Source: Parvularia atlantis (taxonomy: Eukaryota; Opisthokonta; Rotosphaerida). From it: 64,000 nt of DNA. The translations under genes and the position numbers were made by a program. The DNA lies in assembly GCA_943704415.1 (NCBI GenBank), contig CALSCO010001666.1, positions 1 to 64,000 on the forward strand, read 5' to 3'. Positions 50,250-64,000 of this stretch are shown here, piece by piece (positions within the stretch are counted from its first letter, which is position 1; the number at the start of each line of letters is the position of its first letter). The notes beneath the pieces were generated by a model. It made no database searches, was not told the origin of the DNA, and worked only from the letters and a program-made list of their open reading frames with translations.

Positions 50250-52209
50250 ATGCTCAAGCGCGGCCTCGACGCGGCGGCCCCGGAAGCGATGGCCCCAGAC
50301 GCGGCCGACGGCGACGCCGCCGTCGCGGGCGCGCAGCTCAACAGCCTGGACACGCTCGCGCTCTACAAGCTGCAGATGCGCGCCGTGCCCGAGCTCATCG
50401 AGCAGTTCCAGACCGTGCCCGAGCTGAGCGACTTTGCCCTGGTGTGCGCGCGCGGGTGTGTGCCTGCTCCCGCACCGTGGCTCACCTACGCGCGTGCGCA
50501 CCTGACCCGCAGGGCGCCAGCGGCGGTGGCAGCGCCAGCGGCAGCAGCGGCAAGTCCGGCTTCCTCGCCAAGGTACGCCGCACGCGCCTCGGCACGGCCT
50601 CCCCGCTGACCCGTGGCGCAGATCAAGTCGGTCTTTGCCCTCGCCACCTTTGCGAGCTCGGCCGCGCCGGCGACGTCGTCCAAGCGCACGGGCGCGAACG
50701 AGACGACGCACGCGATGCCCATGGCCACGAGCGCCGCCGACGCCGACGCCGAGGGCCGCTGGACGCTCGGCATGCAGCTCGAGATCCTCCCCGCGACCCA
50801 GGTCGGCCAGCTGCAGGTGCCGACGGTCCTCCACCGCGCGTTCGAGTTCCTGCGCGCCGAGGGCCGGCTGGACACGCTCGGGCTGTTCCGCAAGAGCGGC
50901 CTGGCGCGGCGGCGCAAGGTGCGTCGCCCGTGCAGCGCGTCGGCGCTGCTGTCGCTCACGCGGTCGCGCAGCTGGCGATCCGCTGCATGCTCAACGACGA
51001 GCCCTTCGCTGACGGCGACGACGCGCCCACCGCGCTCGACGTGGCCGACGCCGTGAAGGAGTTCCTGCGCGAGCTGCCCGAGCGCCTCGTCAACAACGCG
51101 CTGTCGCCGATCTTTGTCGCAATCAGCATCATGCAGGACTACAAGAACGACGAGGAGACGGTGCGCCGGGCGGCGTGCGCGCGCTCGCCTCGCTGCTGAC
51201 TGCACGCCCCTCCACGCAGATGCGTACGTTGCAGCTGTGCCACCTCGCCGTGCCCACCCGCGCGCACCGCGACGCCCTGCATTCGCTCGCGGTCTTCCTG
51301 GCCGACGTCGCGAGCCACCAGTCGCAGAACAAGATGGACCCGATGGCGCTGGCCAAGGTACGCGCGCGCACGCGAGCGGGACCGCTCAAGCTGACGGCCA
51401 CCGCAGTGCGTCGTGCCAAACCTGTTCCACCTGGAGGACCTGCCCGACACGGACATCGCGCTGTTCTACGAGCGCGCGGCCAAGCTGCTCGCGCGCATGA
51501 TCGCCTTCCCGGGCGTCGCCTTCCAGATCCCCAAGATGAGCCCGGCCTCGGCCTCGCTCGTCCCGGCCATGCCCGCCACGCCCGGCAAGCGCGGCACGCC
51601 GAGCAAGACGAGCACGCCCAAGAGCAAGCGCCAGCGCACGGGCGAGCCCACAATCCCGCTCCTGCCCGGTGCGGAGAACTCGCCGCCGACGCCGGTCGGG
51701 TGCCACCCGGGTCTGCGCGGCTCGCCCAAGATGCCCAAGACGCCCAAGACGCCCAGCACGCCCAAGACGCCCCTCGCACGCCTGGCCATGGGCAACGCCG
51801 GGCGCACGCCCTCGAGCCGCGGCAAGGGCACGCCCGCACCCGCCGCCGCCACGACGCCCAGCGCGGCGCGGTCGACCGCTGCTGCCGCTACGCCGTCGTC
51901 GTCGCGGACGGTCGCCACGCGCTCCAAGCTGCCCTTCCCGTTCAACATCAGCGCCCTCGGCTCTCACGAGTCGCTTCTGATGGTGTGTACAGGCACGCGC
52001 TGATGCGCACACGCCCCGCTGACCCGCCGCCGCTCGCAAGCCGCGCGGCGTCAAGGCAGGCGCGTTCGGCTCGCTCGCTGCCCCGCTGCAGTCCGTGGCC
52101 GCCGCCGCCGCATCGAGCAGCGCCGGCTCGAGCACGCCCGGCCGCATGTCCATGTTCCGGATGAGCTTCAACTTCACCAACGGCGCCGAGCGCCCCCAGT
52201 TCCACTGAC
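50250..52209 (+). CDS. RhoGAP-domain protein
   Basis: Stimulates GTP hydrolysis by Rho-family GTPases. An N-terminal helical segment (LDTLALYKLQMRAVPELIEQ) and a Gly/Ser linker lead into the GAP domain: VPTVLHRAFEFLRAEG, the Arg finger in LGLFRKSG, IRCMLNDEP, VADAVKEFLRELPERLVNN and, after an intron, SLAVFLADVASHQSQNKM with PNLFHLEDL. The arginine finger and the downstream Lys/Asn residues are kept, so activity is expected. The C-terminal third is disordered and basic, with repeated TPK/SPK units (PKMPKTPKTPSTPKTP) that look like proline-directed kinase sites. Six or so introns. Confidence 0.9.
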
Positions 52210-52330
52210 GCGCCAAGCGCGCGCGCGCGCGCGCTCGTCTCTGTGTCTTTGTGCCTGAATTGTGTCTTGAAACGCGCGGCGACTGCTGAAGGCTGTATAA
52301 GGGCGGCAATAATCAGGCATATGGCTTAGC

Positions 52331-56279
<3,949 letters not shown>

Positions 56280-56357
56280 GGTTGGCTGGGATCGCACAAA
56301 CACGGTAACCATCAGAACGCTCGAGATCAACATAAGCACGGCCGTGCGCCGGCTCAC

Positions 56358-57831
56358 TCACTCGGTCGGCGTAAGGAACGATTGGCGCGTCTTCTTCATG
56401 TAGCGCTCGAGCAGCATTGAAAAGTCGCGCAGGACGAACGCGCAGAGCACGTTGTAGAAGAAGTCCGAGACGCGCTTGAGCTTGTTGACAATGATCGCCT
56501 CCTGCGCCGCCTCAAAGTGGTTGATCCAGTTGTCTGCACGGCGGGCCGTCGCGTCAGCGCCAGGCGGGCACGCGCAGCGCAGCGCAGCGCACTGAAGAAC
56601 TGGCTCAGCTCGAAGACCTGGATGAGCAGCTCGATGTACGCCGTGTCGTCGTCGCTGCGCGCGAGGGCGCGCCGTCAGCGCGGCACAGCCGCAGCCGCCG
56701 CGTCACGCACATCTTGAGCCGCATTACGTTGGCCTGCAACCGCTCCACGGACTTTGAGATCTTGCTGCCCATCTGCGCGAGGCGCGCGCTCATGTTTTGC
56801 ACGGCGACGTTCTGCGCGGTGGACGTGGCGTCTGAGCGGCGGCGCTGTCGCCACACGGCGAGCGTGAGGCACCTTCTCCTGCTTGAGCTCGCTGATGAAC
56901 TTGAGCTTGCGCGCGAGCGCGTTCTGCACGTTCTCCAGCTGCGCGATGAACTCGTCCAGGTCCTGCGCGCCCCCACGCGTTCGTTATACACCCCCCCATG
57001 GCCCGCGCACGCCACCACACCCGGCCGCGCGCGCGCACCTTGGACACCTTGTTTGTGTCCGTGAGCGTCTCGTCCTGAAGCTTCTGCAGCCAGATCAGGA
57101 TCGTCTCGCAGTTGGTAAACTTGGACTCGATCGCCGTGAACTTGGCGCCCTGCTGAAACCTGACCGCGCGCGTGCGCGCGATGTGAGCGCACGGTTGCGG
57201 TGCGGTGCGGTCCGCTCGCACCAGACGTTGCGCGGCACGTAGAGCTTGGGTGTCATGTAGCCGCCGCGGGTCATCGTGAGCGCGAGCAGCTTCATGAGCC
57301 AGTACGGCCGCCGCAGCGGGTCGGACGGCGCCGTCTCGGGCATGGTCTGCGGCATCGTAAGCGCCTGTGCAGCCGACCGCGGCAGTGGCCCCGCGCGGCG
57401 CACCCCAATCGGCGGCTGCTCCTTGAACGTGAACGCTGAGAGTGAGGGTGGCGGCATGTTGCGGCCGAGCTCGGGGATGTTTGTGATGATGATGTCGACG
57501 CGGTTGGTGTAGGACGTGATCTGCCGCGGCGCAGCGCGTGAGACGCGCACGGGGCGCCGCGGGGCGTGTCGGCGCACCGCCTCGATCAGCTTGTCGCGCT
57601 GCTCCTCGGGCACGGCCTCGAGCACCTTTTTGTTTTTTTCGAGCGCATGTGTTGGTAGCGCGCGGACAAACGGCGGGCACGTGCCCTCCCGCGCACCTGC
57701 TCGTCCAGCAGCAGGATCGCGTCCTTGTAGCACACGAGCGCCTGCTTGTAGTTGCCCTCGGCGTCGGCGCGGACCGCCTCCTCGGCGCGGAGCAGCGCGC
57801 TGCCGACCGCGACCCACTCTGTCGACGGCAT
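56358..57831 (-). CDS. MIT-domain protein
   Basis: The start at 57831 (with TGA CCG directly upstream in frame) opens an MIT domain: ALLRAEEAVRADAEGNYKQA, LVCYKDAILLLDEQ and EEQRDKLIEA with coiled three-helix character. MIT domains bind ESCRT-III tails. The rest is a conserved-looking body: QITSYTNRVDIIITNIPELG, RPYWLMKLLALTMTRGGYM, a coiled coil around ALARKLKFISELKQEK and SARLAQMGSKISKSVERL, and a helical end, KRVSDFFYNVLCAFVLRDFS, ending FLTPTE. I recognise no named family beyond MIT; a role in endosomal sorting is inference. About seven introns. The NEDD4-like gene follows 78 bases downstream. Confidence 0.78.
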
Positions 57832-58370
57832 CGGTCACCAAACTTTTCACGGTCGTGCTTGCGCTGCTGGTCGGCGTGCACGCGAGCGACGAGCCGACCG
57901 ACGTCGTGCCGACGTGGCGCTTCTACGTCGAGCGGGACGTGGACGCACAGCTCGCTCACGTTGCTAGCTTCATTTCTCTTCGACAGGTCCGCCGACCGCC
58001 GGGAACTGAAGCGCGTCAAGTGTTCGCGTCGCCTGTAGCTAGACGTGTCTCCCTTGTTCTACAGGGTGTGTGTGAGCAAATGGCAATGCTGCTCACGTGG
58101 GGTGTGCACGCATTCAGTCGGCCAGTGATGCCGGCTGAGTTAGCAGCGGGCAAAGTACCGGCGCGCATTCGGATCGCACGTTTGCCATGGCGGACGGATC
58201 TGTTGTCGCACGCGCATGCCACGCTTCGCGACCTCGCACGCGCGTGCATCGGCTCGCACCCCACTGGCATTGCCCTGCCCCGCTCGTGTGCCGACTCGCG
58301 CCACCACCACCACCCGTGGCGCAGATCTGCCGGCGCGCACGAGTCGCGTGACGCGGATCGCAGCCCGGCC
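57832..58370. promoter_or_regulatory. Largest spacer: divergent MIT gene / bHLH gene
   Basis: At 539 bases this is the longest stretch without a supported gene. It contains a perfect E-box, CACGTG, at 58094-58099, the core site of Myc/MLX-type bHLH proteins, 277 bases upstream of the bHLH start. Composition is more balanced between 58030 and 58150. An open frame on the + strand at 57840-58000 with a hydrophobic start lacks an ATG and is not accepted as a gene. Confidence 0.45.
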
Positions 58371-60520
58371 ATGGACGACTTCATGAGCGAGCTCGGGCTC
58401 GACTACGAGCTGCAGAACTCGATCCTGCAGCAGGCCGCAGCCGCGCCCTCGCAGCAGCCGGTGCGCCCCGTGCGCCCCGTGTGCAGATGTGTGCGCATGC
58501 AGACACAAGCACATGCTGACGGACACTGCCAGGGCTCGGGCACGCGCGCGGCACTGCCGCCCGGCTACAAGGTCGAGCTGGCGCAGTTCAACCTGGACAC
58601 GTTCACGGCGTCGGGCGAGATCTGGACGGGTGCGCTGTCGCAACGGCGCGACGCTGGCTGATGTGCTGCCCCGTGGTAACGGCGCACAGACCAGGAGGCC
58701 CCGCTGCTGCCGCTGGCGACGTCGACTGCGACGAGCCTGTTTGACGTGCCGTCGCCGTTCACGTTTGGCGCCGCGGGCAGCCCCGTGCCGAGCAGCAAGA
58801 GCGTGTCGGGGCGACGCACGAGCTCGAGCGGCTTCGGCACTGCGACACTGCTCTCCACGTTCAACGTCCCCGCACCCGCCACGCCGCAGGCTGCGGCCGG
58901 GGCCCGACAGCCGACGGCGGCGTTCAACGAGAGCTCGTGGCACCGCAACGGCGCGCTCGGGCCACTGCAGACGCTGCCCGAGGCCAACGCTGCTCCGTCA
59001 CCGCTGGGCCTGCTCGGCGAGGCGGCGCAGCACCACGCGGCTGCGGCGGCTGCTGCGGCGGCGGCGACAGTGGCCCTCGGCGGGTCGTACGAGCGCCGGG
59101 CCAGCACAAGCTCGCTAAGCATGCTCGGCGACATCAGCCAGATGCAGCCGCGCGCGGCCACGGGCAACGTGCCTTCGCCCCTGCCGTCACTGCTGTGCGT
59201 GACCTGCGCAGCACACAACGCACCTCTCAAGTGCGTGCGGCAGGTGGCGCCCGGCCGTGGACTCGCCCTCGTCCGGCATGCCGCAGATCAAGTACGACGA
59301 CGACGCGGACGACGTCGTGCCCGTGGCAGAGGACGACGACGACGCGACGATGGACGTCGTCGAGATGCCGCACCGTGCCCTGCCCGTGCGCTGCGGTTCG
59401 GCAGTTGCGCAAAGAGAGAACCCACACACGCACGCGCACGCGCGCCTCAGCGTAAGCCTGGACACCGCAGGTCACAGACACCGCTGCCCGTGGACGAGTC
59501 GATCATCCCGTCTGGTGTGGCGACGCGCATCCGCACGCAGGAGACGTGATGTGACGTGTGCCCACGCGGCAGAGCTCAAGCGCAAGTGGGACGGCAGCGA
59601 CGGGTCGGGCGGCGCGATCAACATGCCCACAGCCAACATCCCGCCGTCGTCCATCACGTCCGCGGGCCGTGCGGCCGCTCGTCATGCATCGACTGGGCGC
59701 GCGATGACACGCGCATCGCACGCGCAGCATCCTTCCTCTCGCCCAGCCCTACCGCGCCGGCCAGCGTAACACACCGGCCGTTGGCAGCCTCGCACGGCGA
59801 AAGGCGGCGGCGCATGGACGGTGTGCTCGCCGTGCCGCGCCCGCCGTGCTGCGCGCCGTGACCCGCTGCCAGAGGACGATGGCTCGGGCCACGACGACTC
59901 ACCGCAGGACGAGCCCGCGGATGGCGAGGAGAAGAAGCGGTACGCGCACATCCACGCCGAGCAGAAGAGGAGAAACAACATTAAGCACGCGTTCGAGGAC
60001 CTGCGCGTGAAAGTGTGGCGCGCTGGGCCGAGGCGCACAGACGCGCTGACGCCGCGCTTGCGCAGCTGCCGCAATACCACGACAAACCCAACGCAAGCAA
60101 GACGCAGATCCTCAAGGGCGGTGCGTCCTGGGGCGGCGGCGGCCCGGTGCGCGCACTGACTACTCTGCCCAGCCGCCGAGTACATCGGCCAGCTGCTCGC
60201 GTTCCGCGAGGAGGTGGGCGTGCTGAGGCGCGAGCTTGAGATGGCGCGGCGGGTGGCGATGAGGTGCGGCGGCAGCTGTGCGCCGAGCAGGCCGTCTTGC
60301 TCACTGCACGAACAGCACGCCGGCCGCGACACCGCAGCCGGCCGCGGTCGGCGCGCAGGCACAGCCCTCCCAGTCGATGCCATCGCCGGCCGCGCTGGAC
60401 GCGCAGGCGAGGGGCGCGCGCAAGAACCCGCAGCGGCAACGCAAGGACACAGGCAGTGGGTCCGACGCGGTGCTGGCCAAGCGCCTGCCCAGTGACCACC
60501 ACCGGTCGTACTACGACTGA
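58371..60520 (+). CDS. bHLH transcription factor, Mondo/MLX-like
   Basis: The DNA-binding domain is clear at about 59935-60240: KKRYAHIHAEQKRRNNIKHA, FEDLR, then after two introns LPQYHDKPNASKTQILKG joined to AAEYIGQLLAFREEVGVLRR. The His-Glu-Arg positions (H-x3-E-x3-R) predict CACGTG binding, and the HIxAEQKRRxNIK block resembles Mondo/MLX rather than Myc or USF. A short leucine-zipper-like helix follows, then a Gln/Pro/Ser-rich tail ending SDHHRSYYD. The N-terminal half (start 58371, MDDFMSELGLDYELQ) is Pro/Ala/Ser-rich with an acidic stretch (YDDDADDVVPVAEDDDD) that could be a transactivation region. Roughly ten introns; junctions around 58640-58740 and 59400-59900 are uncertain. Confidence 0.83.
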
Positions 60521-60544
60521 GCCTGTATGCGCTGTGTAACGATC

Positions 60545-61253
60545 ATGACCACTGAGCAGTCGGAGGCGTCTGTGACGATCCGGCTCAACGGCGAGCCCGT
60601 GGCCGTGCCGGACGGGTTCAGCGAGCCGCCGAGCGAGGACGGTGCGGGGCGGGGCGCACACGCACGTGCGCATCGGTAGCTGATCGACCCCGCGCGCGCG
60701 TGAGCAGCGGCCCTCACGATGTTCCCGATGCCCGGCGGACCGCAGCGCGCGGGCGTTTCGGGGGCGGTGACGGGCGGGTCCGCGTCGCCCTCGGGGCGCA
60801 AGAAGGTCGTGCTGCCGCCGGGCCACTCGCACATGGACTGGGTGCGGCTCAAGAGCTCGGGCAAGAATCTGCGGGTGCGGCGGGGCTGATCGGCGCGCAC
60901 GCGTCATGCCCACACGCCTGCCCTCGTCCCACCCAGGGCGTCGATAGCGTCGGCCGGTACACCTACGCCGACATCCGCCAGCACAACAAGCCTGACGACT
61001 GCTGGATCGCGCTCAAGGGCAAGGTCTACAACGTCACGGCGTACCTCGACTTCCATCCGGGCGGGCGGCCGCGGCTGATGGCCGTGGCCGGCAAGGACGC
61101 CACGCGGCTGTTTGGTGCGTGCGGCGCAGCGCAGGCGCAGGTGCCGCCCGCGTGGGCGCTGAGGCCGCGCGGGTTGCGCAGACGTGACCCACACCTGGGT
61201 CAACTACGACTTCCTACTCAAGGAGTGCCTCGTCGGCTTCCTCGTGCCTGAGT

Positions 61254-61255
<2 letters not shown>
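60545..61255 (+). CDS. NCB5OR-type cytochrome b5 domain protein
   Basis: A haem-binding cytochrome b5 domain of the CYB5R4 (NCB5OR) subtype. The N-terminal segment has LPPGHSHMDWVRLKSSGKNL, the pre-b5 motif found only in this subtype. Then come YTYADIRQHNKPDDCW, GKVYNVTAYLDFHPGG (first haem His) and, after an intron, VTHTWVNYDFLLKECLVGFL (second haem His). It stops right there at 61255: there is no CS or flavin reductase domain. The stand-alone form resembles plant RLF rather than the animal fusion. Exon 1 starts at 60545, 24 bases after the bHLH stop on the same strand; three introns. Confidence 0.88.

Positions 61256-61292
<37 letters not shown>
61256..61292 (+). repeat. (CA)n microsatellite
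   Basis: About 17 CA units starting at the stop codon of the cytochrome b5 gene and therefore in its 3' untranslated region. It also lies just beyond the 3' end of Phafin2 on the other strand. Confidence 0.92.
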
Positions 61293-61406
61293 CGCGCGCC
61301 GTGCGAGCGTGGACAGGGCGGTACAGACAGCATACTCGGCCTCGCTCACGAGCTCGCAGCGCCCTCGGCCGCCGGCGGCACCAGCTGGCGCGCGGCAGGC
61401 GCGACA

Positions 61407-62232
61407 TCAGACAGGCTGCTTGCGCGCGCCGCACGGCCCGTCGCGCACCACTTTGAAGTCGTCCGTGAAGAAGACCGAGGCGCGCGTGTTGGTCGTGAAC
61501 GCAAACATCGCGTCGAGCGCCTGCGCCGGGTCCTGCGGGCACGATACGCTCAGCACCCCCGAAGGCCCGGCGATCGCGCGACCGCCGTACGGTCGCCGTC
61601 GCGTCCGCAGGTGCCGTCGCGGTATTGTGCGCCACAAACGTCTTGTCGGACGGCGCGGCGGGCCCGTCCGCGTCGTCGTCGTCATCATCGTCGTCGGGGT
61701 CCACGCCACTCGCTGTCGCCACGGCCGCGCGCGGTGAGCACGCACGCGGGGTCAGCGAACACCGTGCGCACCCTGCTGCGCGAGCGTCGGCCCGGTCGGC
61801 ACCGCGGGCGCCTCGCTCTCGTCGGGCTGCCGCGTGCACGGTCAGTATCACACACCGCGCGCACAGCACCACGCCGCACCTTGTCCGCCGCATCGGCCGC
61901 GTCGAGCGTCAGGGCCGCCGTCGCCGCTGCGACGTCTGCGCGGTGCAGATCAGACTTGCAGTGTGCAGCGCGCGCGCACCTGTGGGCGACGCCGGCGTCT
62001 GCGCAGCCGTGTCTGCCTTGGCGGTCGCGCCGGACGTTGCTGCGGCTGCCTGCGACGTCTGTGCCCACGAGCGCACGGGGTCAGCACCGTCGTGTGTCGC
62101 GCGGCGACCGTGGCACACCAGGAACGCAAAGCAGGCGTTGCACACGCGCTCCGGGCGGTTGTTGGGGGGCAGGCTGAACTTTTGCTTGGTGCAGTTGCCG
62201 CACGCGACACGGCCGCACTGGCGGCAGTGATG

Positions 62233-62298
<66 letters not shown>

Positions 62299-63206
62299 CT
62301 GCGATACGAGGGCAATGGGGGGCGTCGCGCGCGCACGCGGCGGTTGAGCAGCGTGAACTTGGTCGTGCGGCAAACCATGCAGTTGTCCGCGTCCTTGTCC
62401 GGGATCCAGATCGCGGCCGGGTTGGCCTTGGTGTCGCGCTCGGCGGCTGCGCAGGTCCGAGCGGCGTGAGCTGTGACCCGGCACGGCCAGTGACCGACAG
62501 CGCGCAACTGGGCAGCTTCTTGATGCACAGGTTGATGTGCGTGATCCACTCGCGCGCCTCGTCGGGCGTGGCCGTGTACACGAGGAACGAGCGCTGCGGG
62601 TTGAAGATCTGGATCGCGCGCTCGTCGCTCGTGGCCGCGACCGAGATGTCCTACGGGGGCGCGTGCGTGGTCAGCGTGCGCGCGGCCCTCACCGGCCCGT
62701 GCGCACTTTAAGGTGCAGGAAGTGCGGCTCTGTGCGCGCGCGTGCGCGTCAGCGGTCGGCGATGGAGGGGCGCCCCGCGCGTACGCACTGTTGTAGCTCT
62801 TCTTCGAGACGAGGATGTCGGCGTACAGGAGCACGTCGGTGAAGAGGAAGAACTGGCGCGGCTTGAGCTTCTTGCTGCGGTTACCCGGCGCGGGTCGGCG
62901 GCGCACGGGCACGCGCGACGATCGATGCTCACCGGCACTGCTTGAGCAGGATGCCCTCGCCCACGAGCACGCGGCCGGGCTTGAGCAGGGGCTCCTGTGT
63001 TTTGGGTTTCGCGCGCATCGGCATCCGTCCGCACGCCTCCGCCCCGCCCTGCCGCTCGCGCGCGCCCGCTGCCGCGCCATACGCCCACGCACCGGCAGCG
63101 TCCCGAAGAACATGCTCTGGATCGTCTTGATGCGCTTCTCGTTGTCGCCCCACACGACGATGTCCTCGGCCGAGGGCACAGCCGTTGTCGTCGTCGCCTC
63201 AGCCAT
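61407..63206 (-). CDS. PLEKHF2: Phafin2 (PH-FYVE endosomal protein)
   Basis: Binds phosphatidylinositol 3-phosphate on early endosomes and lysosomes. The whole layout matches Phafin: NEKRIKTIQSMFFG at the start, LLKPGRVLVGEGILLKQC and KLKPRQFFLFTDVLLYADIL (PH), NPQRSFLVYTATPDEAREW, then IWIPDKDADNCMVCRTTKF and NRRHHCRQCGRVACGNC with the FYVE R(R/K)HHCR core, and VCNACFAFLVC. The C-terminus has an Asp run (as in animal Phafin2) and continues for about 60 more residues ending GPCGARKQPV. About six introns. The start at 63206 is 12 bases from the divergent gene. Confidence 0.93.
62232..62295 (+). repeat. (GT)n/(CA)n microsatellite in a Phafin2 intron
   Basis: About 31 GT dinucleotides on the + strand. 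On the Phafin2 sense strand it is (CA)n running straight into the acceptor CACAG, in the middle of the FYVE-coding part, where a polypyrimidine tract would normally be. Confidence 0.92.
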
Positions 63207-63218
63207 GCGTTTCACACA
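63207..63218. promoter_or_regulatory. 12-base divergent spacer, Phafin2 / membrane protein
   Basis: The start codons of Phafin2 (-) and the next gene (+) are separated by twelve bases. Both starts open well-formed N-termini. The promoters must lie within coding sequence, or the 5' ends of the transcripts overlap. Confidence 0.5.
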
Positions 63219-64000
63219 ATGGCGCCGGGAGGAAGTGTGACAGCAAAGTCGCGAAGCGCACGCGCCGCGCTGCTGCTGCGCGCCTTTGCGGCGTGGGCCG
63301 CGTTCTCGGTCGTCGGCTTCCTGCCCGAGTTCTTCTTCCAGGTGCGCCTGTGCCTGCGTGTGACGTGCGGCGCAGCGCGGGGCCGACCGCGGCGGCGGCG
63401 GCGCCAGCTGTACGACGCGCTCGACCGTCTCGGCGTGATCTTCGAGCCCATTGCGGACCAGCCGCAGTCGGCGTGGGCGCTGGCCAACCACTTTGCGGGC
63501 TTTGCGGTGTTCCTATTCATGATCACGAACAAGAAGCGCTGGTGCAGCGTGCAGCGCGGCCCCGCGCTCGTCCGCTCACGGCGACGCGCCCCAGGCTCGT
63601 CATCCCCGTCGTGAGCACGGTCTGGTTCATGTGGCTGTGGCGGTGGTCGCAGCTGCCGCGCGAGTGGTGGTCGCTGGCGACGCACGTGCTCGGCTACCTG
63701 GTCATGGTCGTGGCACTGCTCATGGTCATGGGCGTGCTCTCGGGGCTCGTGTTCCTCTGGGTCGAGCTGCTCAGTTTCCTGCGCCAGCTGTGGATCTTCT
63801 ACCCCGAGTGCGTGCGCGCCCGTGGGCGATCTGCGCCCCCGCTGCTGCTCACGGCCTGTGTGCGTGCGTGCGTGCGTGCGTGTGTGTGCGTGCGCTCGCT
63901 CAGGGTCAAGCACGAGCTGCGCAGCCATCCGCTGCTTGAGGCCGTCATTGTCTCTGCCAGCGGGCCCGGCGCGACCGCGACGCCGATGATGGTCATGGGC
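63219..64000 (+). CDS. Multi-pass membrane protein, partial at window end
   Basis: Starts at 63219 (MAPGGSVTAKSRSARAALLL). At least four hydrophobic segments are seen: FAAWAAFSVVGFLPEFFF; NHFAGFAVFLFMI; LVIPVVSTVWFMWLWRW; and a long VLGYLVMVVALLMVMGVLSG followed by LVFLWVELLSFL. Between them are short basic loops. Three introns are inferred, and the frame runs off the window after SASGPGATATPMMVMG. I do not recognise the family. Layout suggests an ER or endomembrane protein. Confidence 0.7.

Noticed and set aside
57840-58000. Signal-peptide-like frame (LFTVVLALLVGVHASDE) on the + strand
   Set aside because: No ATG begins it, it overlaps the start region of the MIT gene in antisense, and no downstream exon continues it.
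60545-61255. Complete CYB5R4 oxidoreductase
   Set aside because: The frame stops right after the b5 domain, and a CA repeat and the Phafin2 gene follow.
61407-63206. RhoGEF with FYVE (FGD family)
   Set aside because: There is no DH domain; PH plus FYVE with the N-terminal KRIKTIQSMFFG block is Phafin.

Overview
The window is protein-coding DNA from the nucleus of a GC-rich, gene-dense, intron-rich microbial eukaryote. About 29 genes lie in 64 kb on both strands. Most are cut by many introns of roughly 40-75 bases that begin GTGCG or similar, carry a CTGAC/CTCAC-like branch sequence and end in CAG. Spacers are short: several divergent pairs have start codons only 12-85 bases apart. I see no bacterial operon, tRNA, rRNA, CRISPR array, virus-derived element or transposon.

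The gene set suggests a unicellular opisthokont or close relative. The oxidosqualene cyclase has the residues of a lanosterol synthase. There are orthologues of animal-type HPS5 (BLOC-2), Phafin/PLEKHF, RNF25 and a Mondo/MLX-like bHLH protein. A fungal-type PAPS reductase, lost from animals, is also present, as are an SYCP2-like meiotic axis protein and a LEUNIG-type co-repressor best known from plants. I cannot name the genus.

Layout, left to right: a SAM-domain fragment; lanosterol synthase (-) head to head with isopentenyl-diphosphate isomerase (+); HPS5 with a C-terminal RING-H2 (+); a DEP-PH-AGC kinase (-); an unrecognised gene (+); a BEM46-like hydrolase (-); condensin NCAPD2 (-) head to head with intronless aldose 1-epimerase (+); the LEUNIG-like co-repressor (-); mitochondrial bS15 (-); PAPS reductase (-) head to head with methionine-R-sulfoxide reductase (+); the SYCP2-like protein (+); a small membrane protein (-); a phosphoglycerate-mutase-like phosphatase (-) head to head with RNF25 (+); GRWD1/Rrb1 (-) head to head with FIP1 (+); VPS16 (-); eL28 (+); a RhoGEF (-) head to head with a RhoGAP (+); a NEDD4-type HECT ligase (-); an MIT-domain protein (-); the bHLH factor (+); an NCB5OR-type cytochrome b5 (+); Phafin2 (-) head to head with a partial membrane protein (+).

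Three divergent pairs join related functions: isoprenoid/sterol synthesis, sulfur/methionine redox, and Rho GTPase on/off switching. This suggests shared bidirectional promoters. Five genes (HPS5, VPS16, Phafin2, NEDD4-like, MIT) belong to endosome-lysosome traffic but are not adjacent. Exon boundaries are read by eye from homology, frame and splice signals; outer start and stop positions are firmer than internal junctions.
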